This document shows, piece after piece, positions 9,343-17,895 of a stretch of DNA of 64,000 nucleotides. Every line of letters begins with the position of its first letter. The stretch's first letter is position 1. This DNA is from JBALVT01 sp965262875 (GTDB lineage: Bacteria > Pseudomonadota > Gammaproteobacteria > Pseudomonadales > Halieaceae), in contig OZ253569.1 of assembly GCA_965262875.1 (NCBI GenBank), forward strand, positions 2,418,001 through 2,482,000, in the 5' to 3' direction. The notes below the pieces were generated by a model that was given only the letters and a program-made list of their open reading frames with translations, did not search any database and was not told the origin of the DNA. Both the position numbers and the translations under genes were made by a program.

Positions 9343-10697
9343 GGCTCTTCTCCGCTTTGTTGAGTGATTCTAGGTTTTCAAATAGAACATAGATTGATTA
9401 TCTGGGAGGGATGATTGTCTAATTTTGAGTTTGAAGTACTCGGTATCCCTGATGCCCCTGGCGCGCTTACGGATCATTCCTATACTGACATTACCAGCCT
9501 CTATCCTGGCGCTTGTTAGCTTGTGTTTCGCATAATTGCAGATGCCGACACAATGTTTTCTGAGCGATTTTGCGAACTTTTTCAGATAGAGCATGTGTGA
9601 CTGATCTGCTATCAAGCACCAACTTTCCAGTTGCTCTGCCATCCCCTCAAATGAAGTGGCACTCCACAGATACTGAAGCTGTTCTTTTAAAACGTAGAGC
9701 GCATTCAGGTTGCTATTGCTATCCAACAACGTTTGCAGCTTGTTACTTTGTTTCTCACTCAACTTATCCGCATTTTTGAGCAACAGATAATGCGTCCCCT
9801 TCATCAGTTTTTTACCATTCGGATCGGCCTTCCTGAACTCAAGCCGGCGCTGATTATGGATAGCTTTGCTGTAATTTTTCATGACGTGAAAACGGTCAAA
9901 CACAATGTCTGCCAACGGCAAGCACTCCCTGACAGCCTTTTGATAAGCAGGGCCCATATCCATAGCTACGGCCTTGATTTTACTGGATGTATCCGGGGAG
10001 AGATGTTTTAGAAATCTTGCAAACACCTCGGCAGTTCGACCAGCTTCCACCCAGACCAGATGACCTCCGACCATATCGTAGACCACCGTCATATAGTCAT
10101 GGCCTTTCGCCCTGGCAACTTCATCGACACCAATATATTCCAAGCCAGTCAACTGTGCAGGATCAAGCGCAGGGAGCGTTTCCATCAGGTATGCCTTGTC
10201 GATATTCTTTACTGTCTCCCATCGTATCCCCAAATGCCTGGAGACGGCCTGAATAGACATATGGCGGCATAATCCACTGATCAGTCGGCAAAACCGGTGG
10301 GTGAAACGGCACCCTTTATCGACAAAATCACACGCCTCAATGCGGCGCTCGCCCTTGCTAATAAACACTTGGGCCAGTTCAATGTCGAGCACACATGGAT
10401 ACCCAAAAAGGGGGATATCCTTAACCTGCCGGCGAATATGCTGGTTGATAGTTCCCTTCTTGCCTGTGGTGGGGTCTATAGTGCTCCTGCGGGCGTCCCG
10501 GCTACAGTGAATAACAATCTTGTCACCCTCTTCGTCCAGTTTAATTTCATTTACACGTTGCCCCGTGAGGTTTAAAATACTCCGTGAGATGTTGATGGTC
10601 ATATACCTGCCCTATGTAAAGTTGTCATAAACCAAACATATCAACAGGTTACTTGATGGTCAGCATCTTTTTTCACTCAACAAAGCGGAGAAGAGCC
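9343..10697 (-). mobile_element. ISL3-family element, copy 1
   Basis: 1,355 bp with perfect 24-bp inverted repeats (outer bases GGCTCTTCTCCGC) and an 8-bp target duplication GCCAAATT at 9335-9342 and 10698-10705. It interrupts a TagO-like gene. It is nearly identical to the copy at 46430-47784, so both moved recently. Confidence 0.97.
9370..10602 (-). CDS. ISL3-family transposase
   Basis: 410 residues, full length for ISL3 (IS204/IS1001/IS1096/IS1165 group). An N-terminal zinc-finger-like region (IVIHCSRDARR, FGYPCVLDIELAQVF, RFTHRFCRLI) leads into a DDE core with IGVDEVARAKGHDY, VAMDMGPAYQKAV and ARIEAGNVSIGMIRKRARG. It is the only gene of the element and fills it. The same protein is encoded at 46457-47689. 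Confidence 0.95.
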   Translation of the reverse strand: MTINISRSILNLTGQRVNEIKLDEEGDKIVIHCSRDARRSTIDPTTGKKGTINQHIRRQVKDIPLFGYPCVLDIELAQVFISKGERRIEACDFVDKGCRFTHRFCRLISGLCRHMSIQAVSRHLGIRWETVKNIDKAYLMETLPALDPAQLTGLEYIGVDEVARAKGHDYMTVVYDMVGGHLVWVEAGRTAEVFARFLKHLSPDTSSKIKAVAMDMGPAYQKAVRECLPLADIVFDRFHVMKNYSKAIHNQRRLEFRKADPNGKKLMKGTHYLLLKNADKLSEKQSNKLQTLLDSNSNLNALYVLKEQLQYLWSATSFEGMAEQLESWCLIADQSHMLYLKKFAKSLRKHCVGICNYAKHKLTSARIEAGNVSIGMIRKRARGIRDTEYFKLKIRQSSLPDNQSMFYLKT

Positions 10698-10874
10698 GCC
10701 AAATTATCAAAGCACTCAAGACGAGCCAAATCTCCCTCAACAATAGTACATTTAGCATATTCCTTTTCATCTATTGCGGCGTATGATTTACCAACCAAGA
10801 TAAGTGTGATTGCCAAAAACGTGATTTTTCTAATCATACCTCGAATTCTCCTTGTGATGCTTAACAGCCATGTA

Positions 10875-11207
10875 CCCCAGACCCCCAGATAGAAATTCCT
10901 AAAACGTAAGAAGCCTTGGTTGTATACCGGTTAACAGAGTTAGCACTTAAACCTTCCATCACCCGATGGGCGCACAATGCAAGGCTCACGACTATTCTAT
11001 CCTACAAACTCGACACAACCAACGATTTACTCACACCCAATCCCCAGATAGAAATCCCTAAAACGCAGAAAGCCTTGACGGTGTTCTGGCTAACAACATG
11101 GATTAACAACAAGGGCTAGCAACGAAACCCTCCATCAGCCCATTGGCTGCAGCACAACACGAGGCTTATGACCATGCTACCCTACAAACTTGATACAAGG
11201 AACGATT
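10875..11207 (+). repeat. Two tandem IS1380 left-end remnants
   Basis: Two head-to-tail copies of the IS1380 left end. The first starts at 10875 (CCCCAGACCCCCAGATAG) and the second at 11036 (CCCAATCCCCAGATAG). Each continues into the region before the transposase start (TACAAACTCGACACAAC, then ACGATTTACTC) but neither contains transposase coding sequence. The second copy is cut at 11207 by the IS481-like element and resumes as CGATTTACTC at 12611. They look like products of successive insertions or recombination between element ends. Confidence 0.85.
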
Positions 11208-12610
11208 AGTATTTTCCAATATGAAATGAGCCTGAAGGGAGGGTGTATTAAGCCCTTATCTTGAGTCGCTCATGGAGTTGCTGAAATAAGTGATCTCGTG
11301 CTGAATTTAGTTGTTCAGCGGCCTCATTGTCCGTCATTTCATTGGCGAATGCATCCAGATTTCTAAAGGTGATTCCCGGCTTTAAATATTGGCTGGGTTT
11401 GGCCAGGGAGCGGAATTTCTCATAGGGTGTCATCATGTCGTCGTAGCGGTATTTCTTCCGCTCCTTGCCCTTCTCATCAATAATGGTGGTGGGGAAATAG
11501 CAGGGCCGGTGGAAATTGACGTATCGGTAGACTTGATGGCTATTGAGTTCAGTGAAATCCGTGGCGTACTGCTGAGGTATGTGGGTATAGCCATAGAGTT
11601 TGCGAATGACCGAGCCATTTTTACTCTCAACCAAACCATTGTCGTTACTGTGCCGGGGCCGTGATTTGGTAAATTCAATGTGCAACTTGTCCAGAAGCTC
11701 AGCAACGGTGTAGTTGATATATTCGCCGCCATTGTCTGCGTGAAAGCCCCGTATTTTAAAGGGGAAGGCAGCCAGAATCTGCCTGAGGGCTGGCAGCATA
11801 AACGCCTCGCTAATACGTTCCAGCGTGACGATGATCTGGAACTGTGTCACCTCATCCACGGCATTGACGTGGTAGATTCCTTTGCGTTTGTCCTGATCAC
11901 CTTGATGGACAGAGTCAATGCGGATATAGCCTGGTTGATCGTTCGGGCAAGGTTTGCGCCGCTGGCCAATAGAGGCGGCCTTAGGTCGTGTCTTTGTCAA
12001 GACACAGCGCTGCCTCTGGTAGGTCTTGGAGGCCCGCAGGTTGTACAGGTGAGAAACCGAAATACCCGCCAGGCGTCGATAGTCGGCTTGGCCAAAGCGC
12101 TGATAAGCCCGCTCACAGAGCTTTTTAAGTACCGCGCCGCTGGGCTGACCATGTCGCTCATCCATACTCGCCAATAGGCGTATATCGGCGTCAGTGTAGG
12201 CGCGCTTGAAGCCATTACGCCGAGCTGGTTTCACCGAGACGGTGCCTGTTTTGACGTATTGGCGTATCAGGCGCCTGGTCTGGGCCAGGGAGTAGCCGGT
12301 TACCTTTATCAGGTAGCGGGTGACGGTTCCCCGGTCTGTTTTGCCAAGCTGTAAGTATCGGTGCTTCACCAGTGCCTTCTGTACCCAGCGATAGCGTTCA
12401 GATTTCTCAGTGGCCACGTTGGAGGCTACTTCCTGTGTGCCGTCGAGAAACTGTTTGATGGCACCCAGGGTATTCAGATGTTCTAAGCTCATGATCGTTT
12501 TCATCCGCTGATCATGAACGACTACAAGGACTATTTCAGGCTCATTTTATGTTGGAATCAACTTCCGCCACATTCCCGGGTTTCAGGCTCATTTCATATT
12601 GGAAAAGACT
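11208..12610 (-). mobile_element. IS481-like element inside an IS1380 remnant
   Basis: 1,403 bp. The ends are near-perfect inverted repeats: AGTATTTTCCAATATG on the left against AGTCTTTTCCAATATG read inward from the right, continuing identically to GAAATGAGCCTGAA. A 5-bp target duplication CGATT is at 11203-11207 and 12611-12615. A second, slightly diverged copy of the end (TTCAGGCTCATTTTATG) sits just inside the right end at 12536-12552. Confidence 0.92.
11248..12504 (-). CDS. IS481-like transposase (integrase-core DDE)
   Basis: 418 residues. The N-terminal half has helix-turn-helix character (GYSLAQTRRLIRQYV; VSHLYNLRASKTYQRQR). The integrase catalytic core carries D-D-E in YIRIDSVHQGD, GFHADNGGEYIN and NDNGLVESKNGSVIR. 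It is the only gene of the element. Assignment to IS481 rather than another integrase-core family is from overall layout. No frameshift is seen, so it may be active. Confidence 0.85.
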   Translation of the reverse strand: MKTIMSLEHLNTLGAIKQFLDGTQEVASNVATEKSERYRWVQKALVKHRYLQLGKTDRGTVTRYLIKVTGYSLAQTRRLIRQYVKTGTVSVKPARRNGFKRAYTDADIRLLASMDERHGQPSGAVLKKLCERAYQRFGQADYRRLAGISVSHLYNLRASKTYQRQRCVLTKTRPKAASIGQRRKPCPNDQPGYIRIDSVHQGDQDKRKGIYHVNAVDEVTQFQIIVTLERISEAFMLPALRQILAAFPFKIRGFHADNGGEYINYTVAELLDKLHIEFTKSRPRHSNDNGLVESKNGSVIRKLYGYTHIPQQYATDFTELNSHQVYRYVNFHRPCYFPTTIIDEKGKERKKYRYDDMMTPYEKFRSLAKPSQYLKPGITFRNLDAFANEMTDNEAAEQLNSARDHLFQQLHERLKIRA

Positions 12611-12728
12611 CGATTTACTCCCTCCCCGGCCAAAGGGTATAGGAAGGATTAATACCCCCTGATTTTGCTCAATCTACTACAAGGTCCCGGCTGCTGGCAA
12701 TCGACAGGCTGTTATTAGGCCCTCAACT

Positions 12729-13013
12729 ATGCGGTTAATAATCATGCACAATCGCAATGAGGCGGTGGTTGCCTTGCGTAAAAAAGGTGCTGGGGCGGTT
12801 ACTGCGAGTGATATCGAGCTGACCGATGACATTGAATTGGTTGATCCTGCTCACCATATTGCAACGCTATCCAAAGACACTGATTTTGATATGGAGCTTA
12901 CCATCCGCCGAGGACGTGGCTATGAAACGGCTGAAAGTCGATTGAATAATACTGATGAATCCCGCGCTGTCGGAGTTATTCATCTAGATGCCTCGTTTAG
13001 CCCAATCAATAAA
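12729..13013 (+). pseudogene. rpoA: Orphan fragment of rpoA (RNA polymerase alpha, N-terminal domain)
   Basis: About 95 codons match the alpha-subunit N-terminal domain at roughly E. coli residues 95-178: NEAVVALRKKGAGAVTASDI, IELVDPAHHIATL, RRGRGYETAESR, DESRAVG and LDASFSP. The 5' part of rpoA is absent. At 13014 the sequence switches to IS21 in frame, so one 226-residue chimeric ORF (12729-13409) runs from RpoA into the IstA C-terminus. No ribosomal-protein neighbours (rpsD, rplQ) are present. This cannot be a functional alpha subunit; a complete rpoA must exist elsewhere. Confidence 0.9.
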
Positions 13014-13409
13014 AATGCCCTATGGCTGGAGAAAACCCACGCCAAACTACACCGGGGTCAGGATCGCCTGAGCCATGCTTCGGCGCACGCCCAGACGCTG
13101 CTGCAGCAATCGGCACAGCGTGGACATGTCATTAAAACCACGGTCCGGTTACTCAATCAACTGCTTGATGATTATGGGCGGGACGAGCTGCATGTAGCTC
13201 TGGGTGAAGCACTTGATCGGCAATCACCCTACCCGGAGGCGGTGCAGCACGTTCTTGAGCGCCGCCGTGATGAACAGCACCTGCCGCCACCGCTTGCTGT
13301 CGCCGTGCCGGCGAAGGTCAAACACTACAGCGTCAAGCTGGCTCGGCTTGCCGATTACGACAAGCTCAATGGCACCCGAAGCGAGACAGGAGATGATACC
13401 GATGATTGA
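13014..13409 (+). pseudogene. istA: istA 3' fragment fused to rpoA fragment
   Basis: The last 131 codons of istA (from NALWLEKTHAKLHRG to GDDTDD), identical to copy 3. The catalytic core is missing. It continues the rpoA reading frame by chance and would encode only the C-terminal tail. Confidence 0.9.
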
Positions 13410-14163
13410 TATCGAGCAACTCAAACAGCAGGCACTTGAACTGAAGCTCCACGGCGTGCTGGCGCACTGGGGCGAGATCACCGACGAGCAATACCCCTGG
13501 CGGGCACAGCTCATCGCCTGGGAGCTTGCCGAGCGCAAACAGCGCTCACTCGAACGGCGCCTGAGCAGCGCCAGGCTGGGCCGGTTCAAACCGATGAGTG
13601 AGTTTGACTGGCAGTGGCCAAGCGCTATCGACCCACAAGCGATTCATGCCCTGATGCAACTGGGTTTTATGGACACGGCCAGCAATATTATCCTGCTGGG
13701 CAGCAACGGCGTGGGCAAATCGATGATCGCCCAGAACCTGGGGTATAACGCTGTCATGCACGGCTATACGGCGCTGTTTACCACCGCAGCGGCGATGCTC
13801 AACGACCTGGCAGGTCAGGATGGCGCCAATGCCCTGCAGCGTCGATTGAAACACTACGCCAGGCCCGCCTTGCTGGTAATTGATGAAGTGGGCTACCTCT
13901 CCTACAGCAATCGTCATGCTGACTTGCTGTTTGAAATCATCAACCGGCGCTATGAGAAATGTTCAACTTTGGTGACAACGAACCGTCCGTTTGGCGAGTG
14001 GAATGACGTGTTCCCCAATGCCGCGTGTGTGGTCTCCCTGATTGACCGTTTAGTCCATCACAGCGAGGTCATCGCCATTGAGGGTGAGTCGTACCGCATG
14101 AAGGAAGCGCAGGAGTGTGCGTCGAAGCGGCGCGAGACCAAAAAGCGAGGAAAGGCTAAATGA
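13402..14163 (+). CDS. istB: istB, IS21 helper ATPase (intact)
   Basis: 253 residues from ATG 13402, which has AGGAG 8 bases upstream and overlaps the istA stop. Walker A GSNGVGKSMIAQNLG and Walker B LLVIDEVGYLSY are intact, followed by the sensor-like STLVTTNRPFGEW and a basic C-terminus (KRRETKKRGKAK). IstB binds DNA and ATP and activates IstA. In this copy the cognate istA is truncated, so it could act only in trans with the intact istA at 58195. Confidence 0.95.
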   Translation: MIDIEQLKQQALELKLHGVLAHWGEITDEQYPWRAQLIAWELAERKQRSLERRLSSARLGRFKPMSEFDWQWPSAIDPQAIHALMQLGFMDTASNIILLGSNGVGKSMIAQNLGYNAVMHGYTALFTTAAAMLNDLAGQDGANALQRRLKHYARPALLVIDEVGYLSYSNRHADLLFEIINRRYEKCSTLVTTNRPFGEWNDVFPNAACVVSLIDRLVHHSEVIAIEGESYRMKEAQECASKRRETKKRGKAK

Positions 14164-14351
14164 AAACCTTAAAAATCACAACCTACTGGACGGCTGAACA
14201 AGCCGATTGTATTTATCAGCTGCTCGGCGACCTGAGATCGGTACTGTGGGATCACTATGGTGATGAGATTGCGCAACTGTACGAGGAGATCCGGATTGAG
14301 CAACAAGAGTACACAGACAGTGTCGAGGTAAATCATGAGCTGCCGTTCTAG
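14160..14351 (+). CDS. IS21 accessory ORF4 (63 aa)
   Basis: Same 63-residue protein as in copy 1, overlapping the istB stop by ATGA and ending 95 bases before the right end of the element. Family not recognised. Confidence 0.6.
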   Translation: MKTLKITTYWTAEQADCIYQLLGDLRSVLWDHYGDEIAQLYEEIRIEQQEYTDSVEVNHELPF

Positions 14352-14446
14352 CCTGTGATCGATTGGAGTTAAGCCGGATCACTGTCGCCTCTTTGTCGTT
14401 CTTTTATTCTGCGGCAAATAACTGCGGGTTTACTGTGGCGCTAACA

Positions 14447-15652
14447 GGGGCTTAGCGACCCATGGAAAATCACGGCTATTACTCCGGATCTGACCGACAA
14501 ATCAATTACCCTCCAGATAGATTGGCCAAAGGGAACGAAAGGCGCGTGTAGTGTCTGCCATGCCCTTTGTTCGGTTTACGACCATCGTGAGCAACGCACA
14601 TGGCGACACCTTGATACGATGCAGTTCAAGACGCAGTTAGGTTGCCCAGGTTCCGCGTATTCATTGTAAAGCGCATGGAATCAAAAGCCTGAAAGTACCG
14701 TGGGCAGATACGCAGGCACGCTTTACGCATTTATTTGAGCGTTTCGCTATTGATGTGCTGTCGGCTGCCAGCAACAAGACACAGGCCGCAAAACTACTTG
14801 GTCTGTCGTGGGATGAGGTGCATCATATTCAATCCCGAGCAGTGAAAAGAGGGATGGACAGACGCTCTGTTGAGGAAGTGAAACACCTTGGCATCGATGA
14901 AAAAAGTTTTCGCAAGGGGCAATCCTATGCCAGCCTGCTGTACGATTTGAATGCGTCCAGAGTGCTTGAGGTCGTGGCAGATAGAACGACGGAATCGACA
15001 ACCGCATTGCTGTCCACGCTTCCAGAACAGCAGCGTAATGAAGTAGCTGCTGTTGCCGTGGATATGTGGGTTCCATTTATGACGGCAGTTGAGGCGACTT
15101 TACCGAACGCCGCCATTGTTCACGACAAGTTTCATATCGTCAGTTATCTTACAAAAATGGTTGACCAAGTCAGGCGCAAAGAAAATAAAACATTAAGAGC
15201 CGCCGGTATCAATGACCTGGTCGGGTCTCGCTATACCTGGTTACGCAATCCCGACAACTGGAGTGAAAAAGATGAAGCCACTTTTTATGGCCTTCAATCA
15301 ACGGGGTTGAAGGTTGCCCGAGCCTGGGCAATCAAAGAGACGCTGCTTGACCTGTGGACTTACAGCTACGATAAACCAGCCCGAGCGTTCTTTAAGAAAT
15401 GGTACTGGTGGGCGACACATTCACGTCTAAAGCCGGTCATATCAGTCGCCAAGATGCTAAAGAAACATCTCGACAACATAATGACTTACTTGAAACATCG
15501 CATCACCAATGCGACCGCAGAAGGATTTAATTCAAAGATTCAGACAATAAAATCGGCTGCCCGAGGATTTAGAAACTTCGAAAACTATCGAGTTTCAATT
15601 CTGTTCCACTGTGGAAAACTCAACCTCTACCCACAGGATTCCCAGTAGAACC
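14447..15652 (+). pseudogene. ISL3-family transposase (second type), 5' truncated and frameshifted
   Basis: From 14755 an open frame of 297 codons shows an ISL3 DDE core: HLGIDEKSFRKGQSYASLLY, VAVDMWVPFMTAV, VHDKFHIVSYL and TAEGFNSKIQTIKSAARGFR. Upstream homologous protein continues in another frame (TPDLTDKSITLQIDWPKG with CSVCHALCSVYDH, the zinc-binding N-terminus). A single extra G near 14640 explains the shift. The 5' end abuts the IS21 end at 14446. The right end CAGGATTCCCAGTAGAACC finishes at 15652 inside tamA. It is a different lineage from the ISL3 copies at 9343 and 46430. Confidence 0.85.
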
Positions 15653-16636
15653 AATTTCGCGACGAACCTGCACGCCTTTTTGCAAACTGGTGATATCACC
15701 AAACTCTTTATCCGCCAGATAGGCTGAAAACTGTAAAACGTCATTGCGAGGGTGAGTCAACGGCGTTTTCCACCCTACGGACACACGTTCTTCCGTATCA
15801 GTGCTATAACCCACACCAAATTCGAAACTGTGTCGGTCAACTGGCGATAGCTCCACCACTACGGGGACTTCACCATTGTCACGTTTGTCTATCAAAGGTT
15901 TTACAGTGACCGAGGAGTAATACCGCGTTTGCTGCAACTCACTGCGAAGCTGTTGTAGTGGGGTCCAATCGAACCAATCCCCAGTACGAAAATTCAGAAC
16001 TGAATCAAACCAGCTGGTATCAAGTATCGCCTCATCCAGTTTTACATTGCCAATTCGATAACGCTGACCGGAGCTATAGTGCACAACTATTTTTGCAGTA
16101 GAGGCATCGGCGTTAACTTCAATTCGAGCGAGTTTGAGACTGCCATCGAAATAACCGCGCTGCTGCCCCAATGCGGATAGTTGTTTTTTGAACTTATCGT
16201 AAACACCGTGATTTAGCGTGTCCCCAACTGAAAAAGGCAAGGTCTTCGCGAGTGATACAAAGGCGGGATCGTCCGTCGCTGCTTCGAGCAATTGAATGTC
16301 AATTTCACTGATTAGCACTGGCTGCTTTTGCGCCGCTTCGACCAGCATTTTCCAGGGCTCAGTGGTTCTATCAACAGCAATGACAATTTCGGGACGATAG
16401 TAGCCCAGTGCTTTCAGGCTGGAGCGGACTTTTTCATCCGCCGATGCGATAAAATTGGAACGCTCTCGCTCTGTCTCAGGTTGTTCCCCCAGCCAAGCCT
16501 CTACATTTTCTTTTAGCGCCCCGCGAACGCCCTCCACCGAATACGACAAGGTCGCCGAGTAGGCGTGGCCACACCAGCACAAACATGCAAGAGCAACCCA
16601 GCAGGCTCGGCGAGAAATATGTCGCGAAAGAATCAC
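15653..16636 (-). pseudogene. tamA: tamA, truncated by ISL3 insertion
   Basis: TamA is the Omp85-family outer-membrane partner of TamB. The fragment has a signal peptide (residues 1-28, ending GHAYSA), three POTRA-like domains (LSYSVEGVRGALKENVEAWL; ISEIDIQL; YRIGNVKLDEAIL) and the first barrel strands (HSFEFGVGYSTDTEERVSVGWK). About 328 codons remain of a usual ~570-600, so most of the beta-barrel is gone. The break is at the ISL3 end. Neither the 3' part nor tamB is in the window. The protein should be non-functional. Confidence 0.88.
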
Positions 16637-16648
16637 GGGACGAATACG

Positions 16649-17269
16649 CTATGCCAGTTGCGCCGTTCCCCAGTAGTTGTAGCTGGCGATTCGCGGGCTG
16701 CTAGGCAGATACATTTCTTCGAGCTTATCGATGGTAAATCCTCCCTCAGAAACAATCGTGGGAATATCACGATTCAAATGGCACCCACCCGCTATTTTCA
16801 TCCACAGCGGGTTAATCCGCTCTTGCCATTTCAACACCTCCGCATCGGGCGCCCGGCCGTGTTCACAAAAGATTAATTTGCCGCCTGGACGCAGAACCCG
16901 CGCCATTCCCTTTAGCGCCATCACCGGGTCTGGAATCGTACACAGACTGTAGGTCACCATCACCGTGTCGACGCTGTCATCCTCAAGGGGAATCTGCTCC
17001 CCGGGCAGGCCAACGAACTCCACATCAAAATTGACGGCAGAAGCTCGCTCACCTGCAAGCTCCCAGGATTTTTCAGACGGATCCAGGCCGATTACACGGT
17101 CCACCTGGGACGAATCATAGAGCGGTAAATTTAGTCCCGTGCCAATCCCTATCTCCAATACCGTTCCCCGGGCCTGTGGAACCACTTTCTCGCGCTGCTT
17201 CATAATGGGTTTAGTCCCACAGGCGCAGTTAATAAAACGAGGGAGAACATACGTGTCATAGAAGCCCAT
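16649..17269 (-). CDS. Class I SAM-dependent methyltransferase
   Basis: 206 residues with the Rossmann methyltransferase motif I VLEIGIGTGLNLPLYD, an acidic motif II (VIGLDPSEKSWELA), and VMVTYSLCTIPDP / LRPGGKLIFCEHG as the post-motif strands. The overall pattern is that of the METTL7/UbiE-like group acting on small molecules or lipids; the substrate is unknown. It ends 12 bases before the tamA start on the same strand, so the two may have been co-transcribed. No signal peptide. Confidence 0.85.
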   Translation of the reverse strand: MGFYDTYVLPRFINCACGTKPIMKQREKVVPQARGTVLEIGIGTGLNLPLYDSSQVDRVIGLDPSEKSWELAGERASAVNFDVEFVGLPGEQIPLEDDSVDTVMVTYSLCTIPDPVMALKGMARVLRPGGKLIFCEHGRAPDAEVLKWQERINPLWMKIAGGCHLNRDIPTIVSEGGFTIDKLEEMYLPSSPRIASYNYWGTAQLA

Positions 17270-17345
17270 AGGAATATCTCACTTTTGAAAGGGGATGCTA
17301 TTATAGCTAGCTCAAGCGGCCAAAAATACGCCATTGGATATTATT

Positions 17346-17834
17346 ATGAATTTACACATCATCACCACTGGCGGGACCATCGACAAAATCTACTTTGATG
17401 CCAAAAGCGACTATGAGGTGGGAGACCCAGTGATAGGCGAGCTGTTACAACGCATGCAAGTGGGATTCCAATACACCGTAGAATCGGCCATGCGCAAGGA
17501 CAGCCTCGATATGAACGAGCAGGACCGAGAGTTGATTCGGGGTGCGGCGGAAAACTGTACGCAAGAATGCGTGCTAATCACCCACGGCACGGACGGAATG
17601 GTAGCCACCGGAGCCGCACTCAGGGGCATTGCCAACAAGCGCATTGTGCTCACAGGAGCCTTACAACCCGCCGCGTTCTATCAGTCCGATGCAATATTTA
17701 ACGTAGGATGCGCGATTGGTGCGGTTCAAAGCAAACCGCCCGGGATTTACATTGCCATGAATGGCCAGGTCTTTGAGATAGACAACGTTAAGAAAAACCT
17801 GGTGCTAAACCAGTTTGAGACTCTCGAGCAATAA
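17346..17834 (+). CDS. Single-domain asparaginase-like protein
   Basis: 162 residues starting MNLHIITTGGTIDKIYFD. Both hallmark motifs of the L-asparaginase N-terminal domain are present: TGGTIDK with the nucleophile Thr, and LITHGTDGMVATG. Type I/II asparaginases are about 330 residues with a second domain that completes the dimer active site, and this protein ends after the first. The stop is followed directly by a terminator, so the short form looks genuine rather than truncated. Start 17346 is preferred over 17334 because the conserved beta-strand begins there. Catalytic activity is uncertain. Confidence 0.8.
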   Translation: MNLHIITTGGTIDKIYFDAKSDYEVGDPVIGELLQRMQVGFQYTVESAMRKDSLDMNEQDRELIRGAAENCTQECVLITHGTDGMVATGAALRGIANKRIVLTGALQPAAFYQSDAIFNVGCAIGAVQSKPPGIYIAMNGQVFEIDNVKKNLVLNQFETLEQ

Positions 17835-17836
17835 AA

Positions 17837-17865
17837 AACCCCGAGTAGAGTAACTCCACGGGGTT
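17837..17865 (+). terminator. Hairpin terminator after asparaginase-like gene
   Basis: Stem AACCCCG (17837-17843) pairs with CGGGGTT (17859-17865) across a 15-nt loop, starting three bases after the stop codon. An A run precedes the stem, which would give a U tract for the opposite strand, so it could serve the convergent ompA-like gene too. Confidence 0.7.
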
Positions 17866-17895
17866 CCATTGGGAAACAGCCTCAGTTTAGCGGTG

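Larger units (their letters stand above)
8866..10837 (-). pseudogene. TagO/VasI-like secreted protein gene, split by ISL3
   Basis: Removing the ISL3 element and one copy of its 8-bp duplication leaves 609 nt, an uninterrupted 202-codon gene. It starts at 10837 with an AAGGAG site upstream, then a signal peptide (MIRKITFLAITLILVGKSYA), then KCTIVEGDLARLECFDNLA. The distal part (to 8866) has KWGVSVDVNPIDDSKTV, LVARCKSN, DIYIGWNDYLG, WSLSTDKKATFHRK and the final LRETCSW. This matches the pattern of type VI secretion-associated TagO/VasI proteins as I recall them. No other T6SS gene is in the window. The two halves cannot give one protein while ISL3 is present. Confidence 0.75.
13014..14446 (+). 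mobile_element. IS21-family element, copy 2 (5' truncated)
   Basis: Identical in layout to the right-hand 1.4 kb of the full element: 3' end of istA, intact istB, ORF4 and the right inverted repeat ending TTTACTGTGGCGCTAACA at 14446. The left 1.9 kb is missing; the breakpoint is between AAA and AATGCCC at 13013/13014. Confidence 0.93.

Noticed and set aside
8866..10837. Type VI secretion system
   Set aside because: Only one accessory-type (TagO/VasI-like) gene is present and it is interrupted; no tss/hcp/vgrG genes.
13224..13917. Long minus-strand ORFs over istB
   Set aside because: They are antisense shadows of istA/istB, recur identically in every IS21 copy, and show no protein-family pattern.
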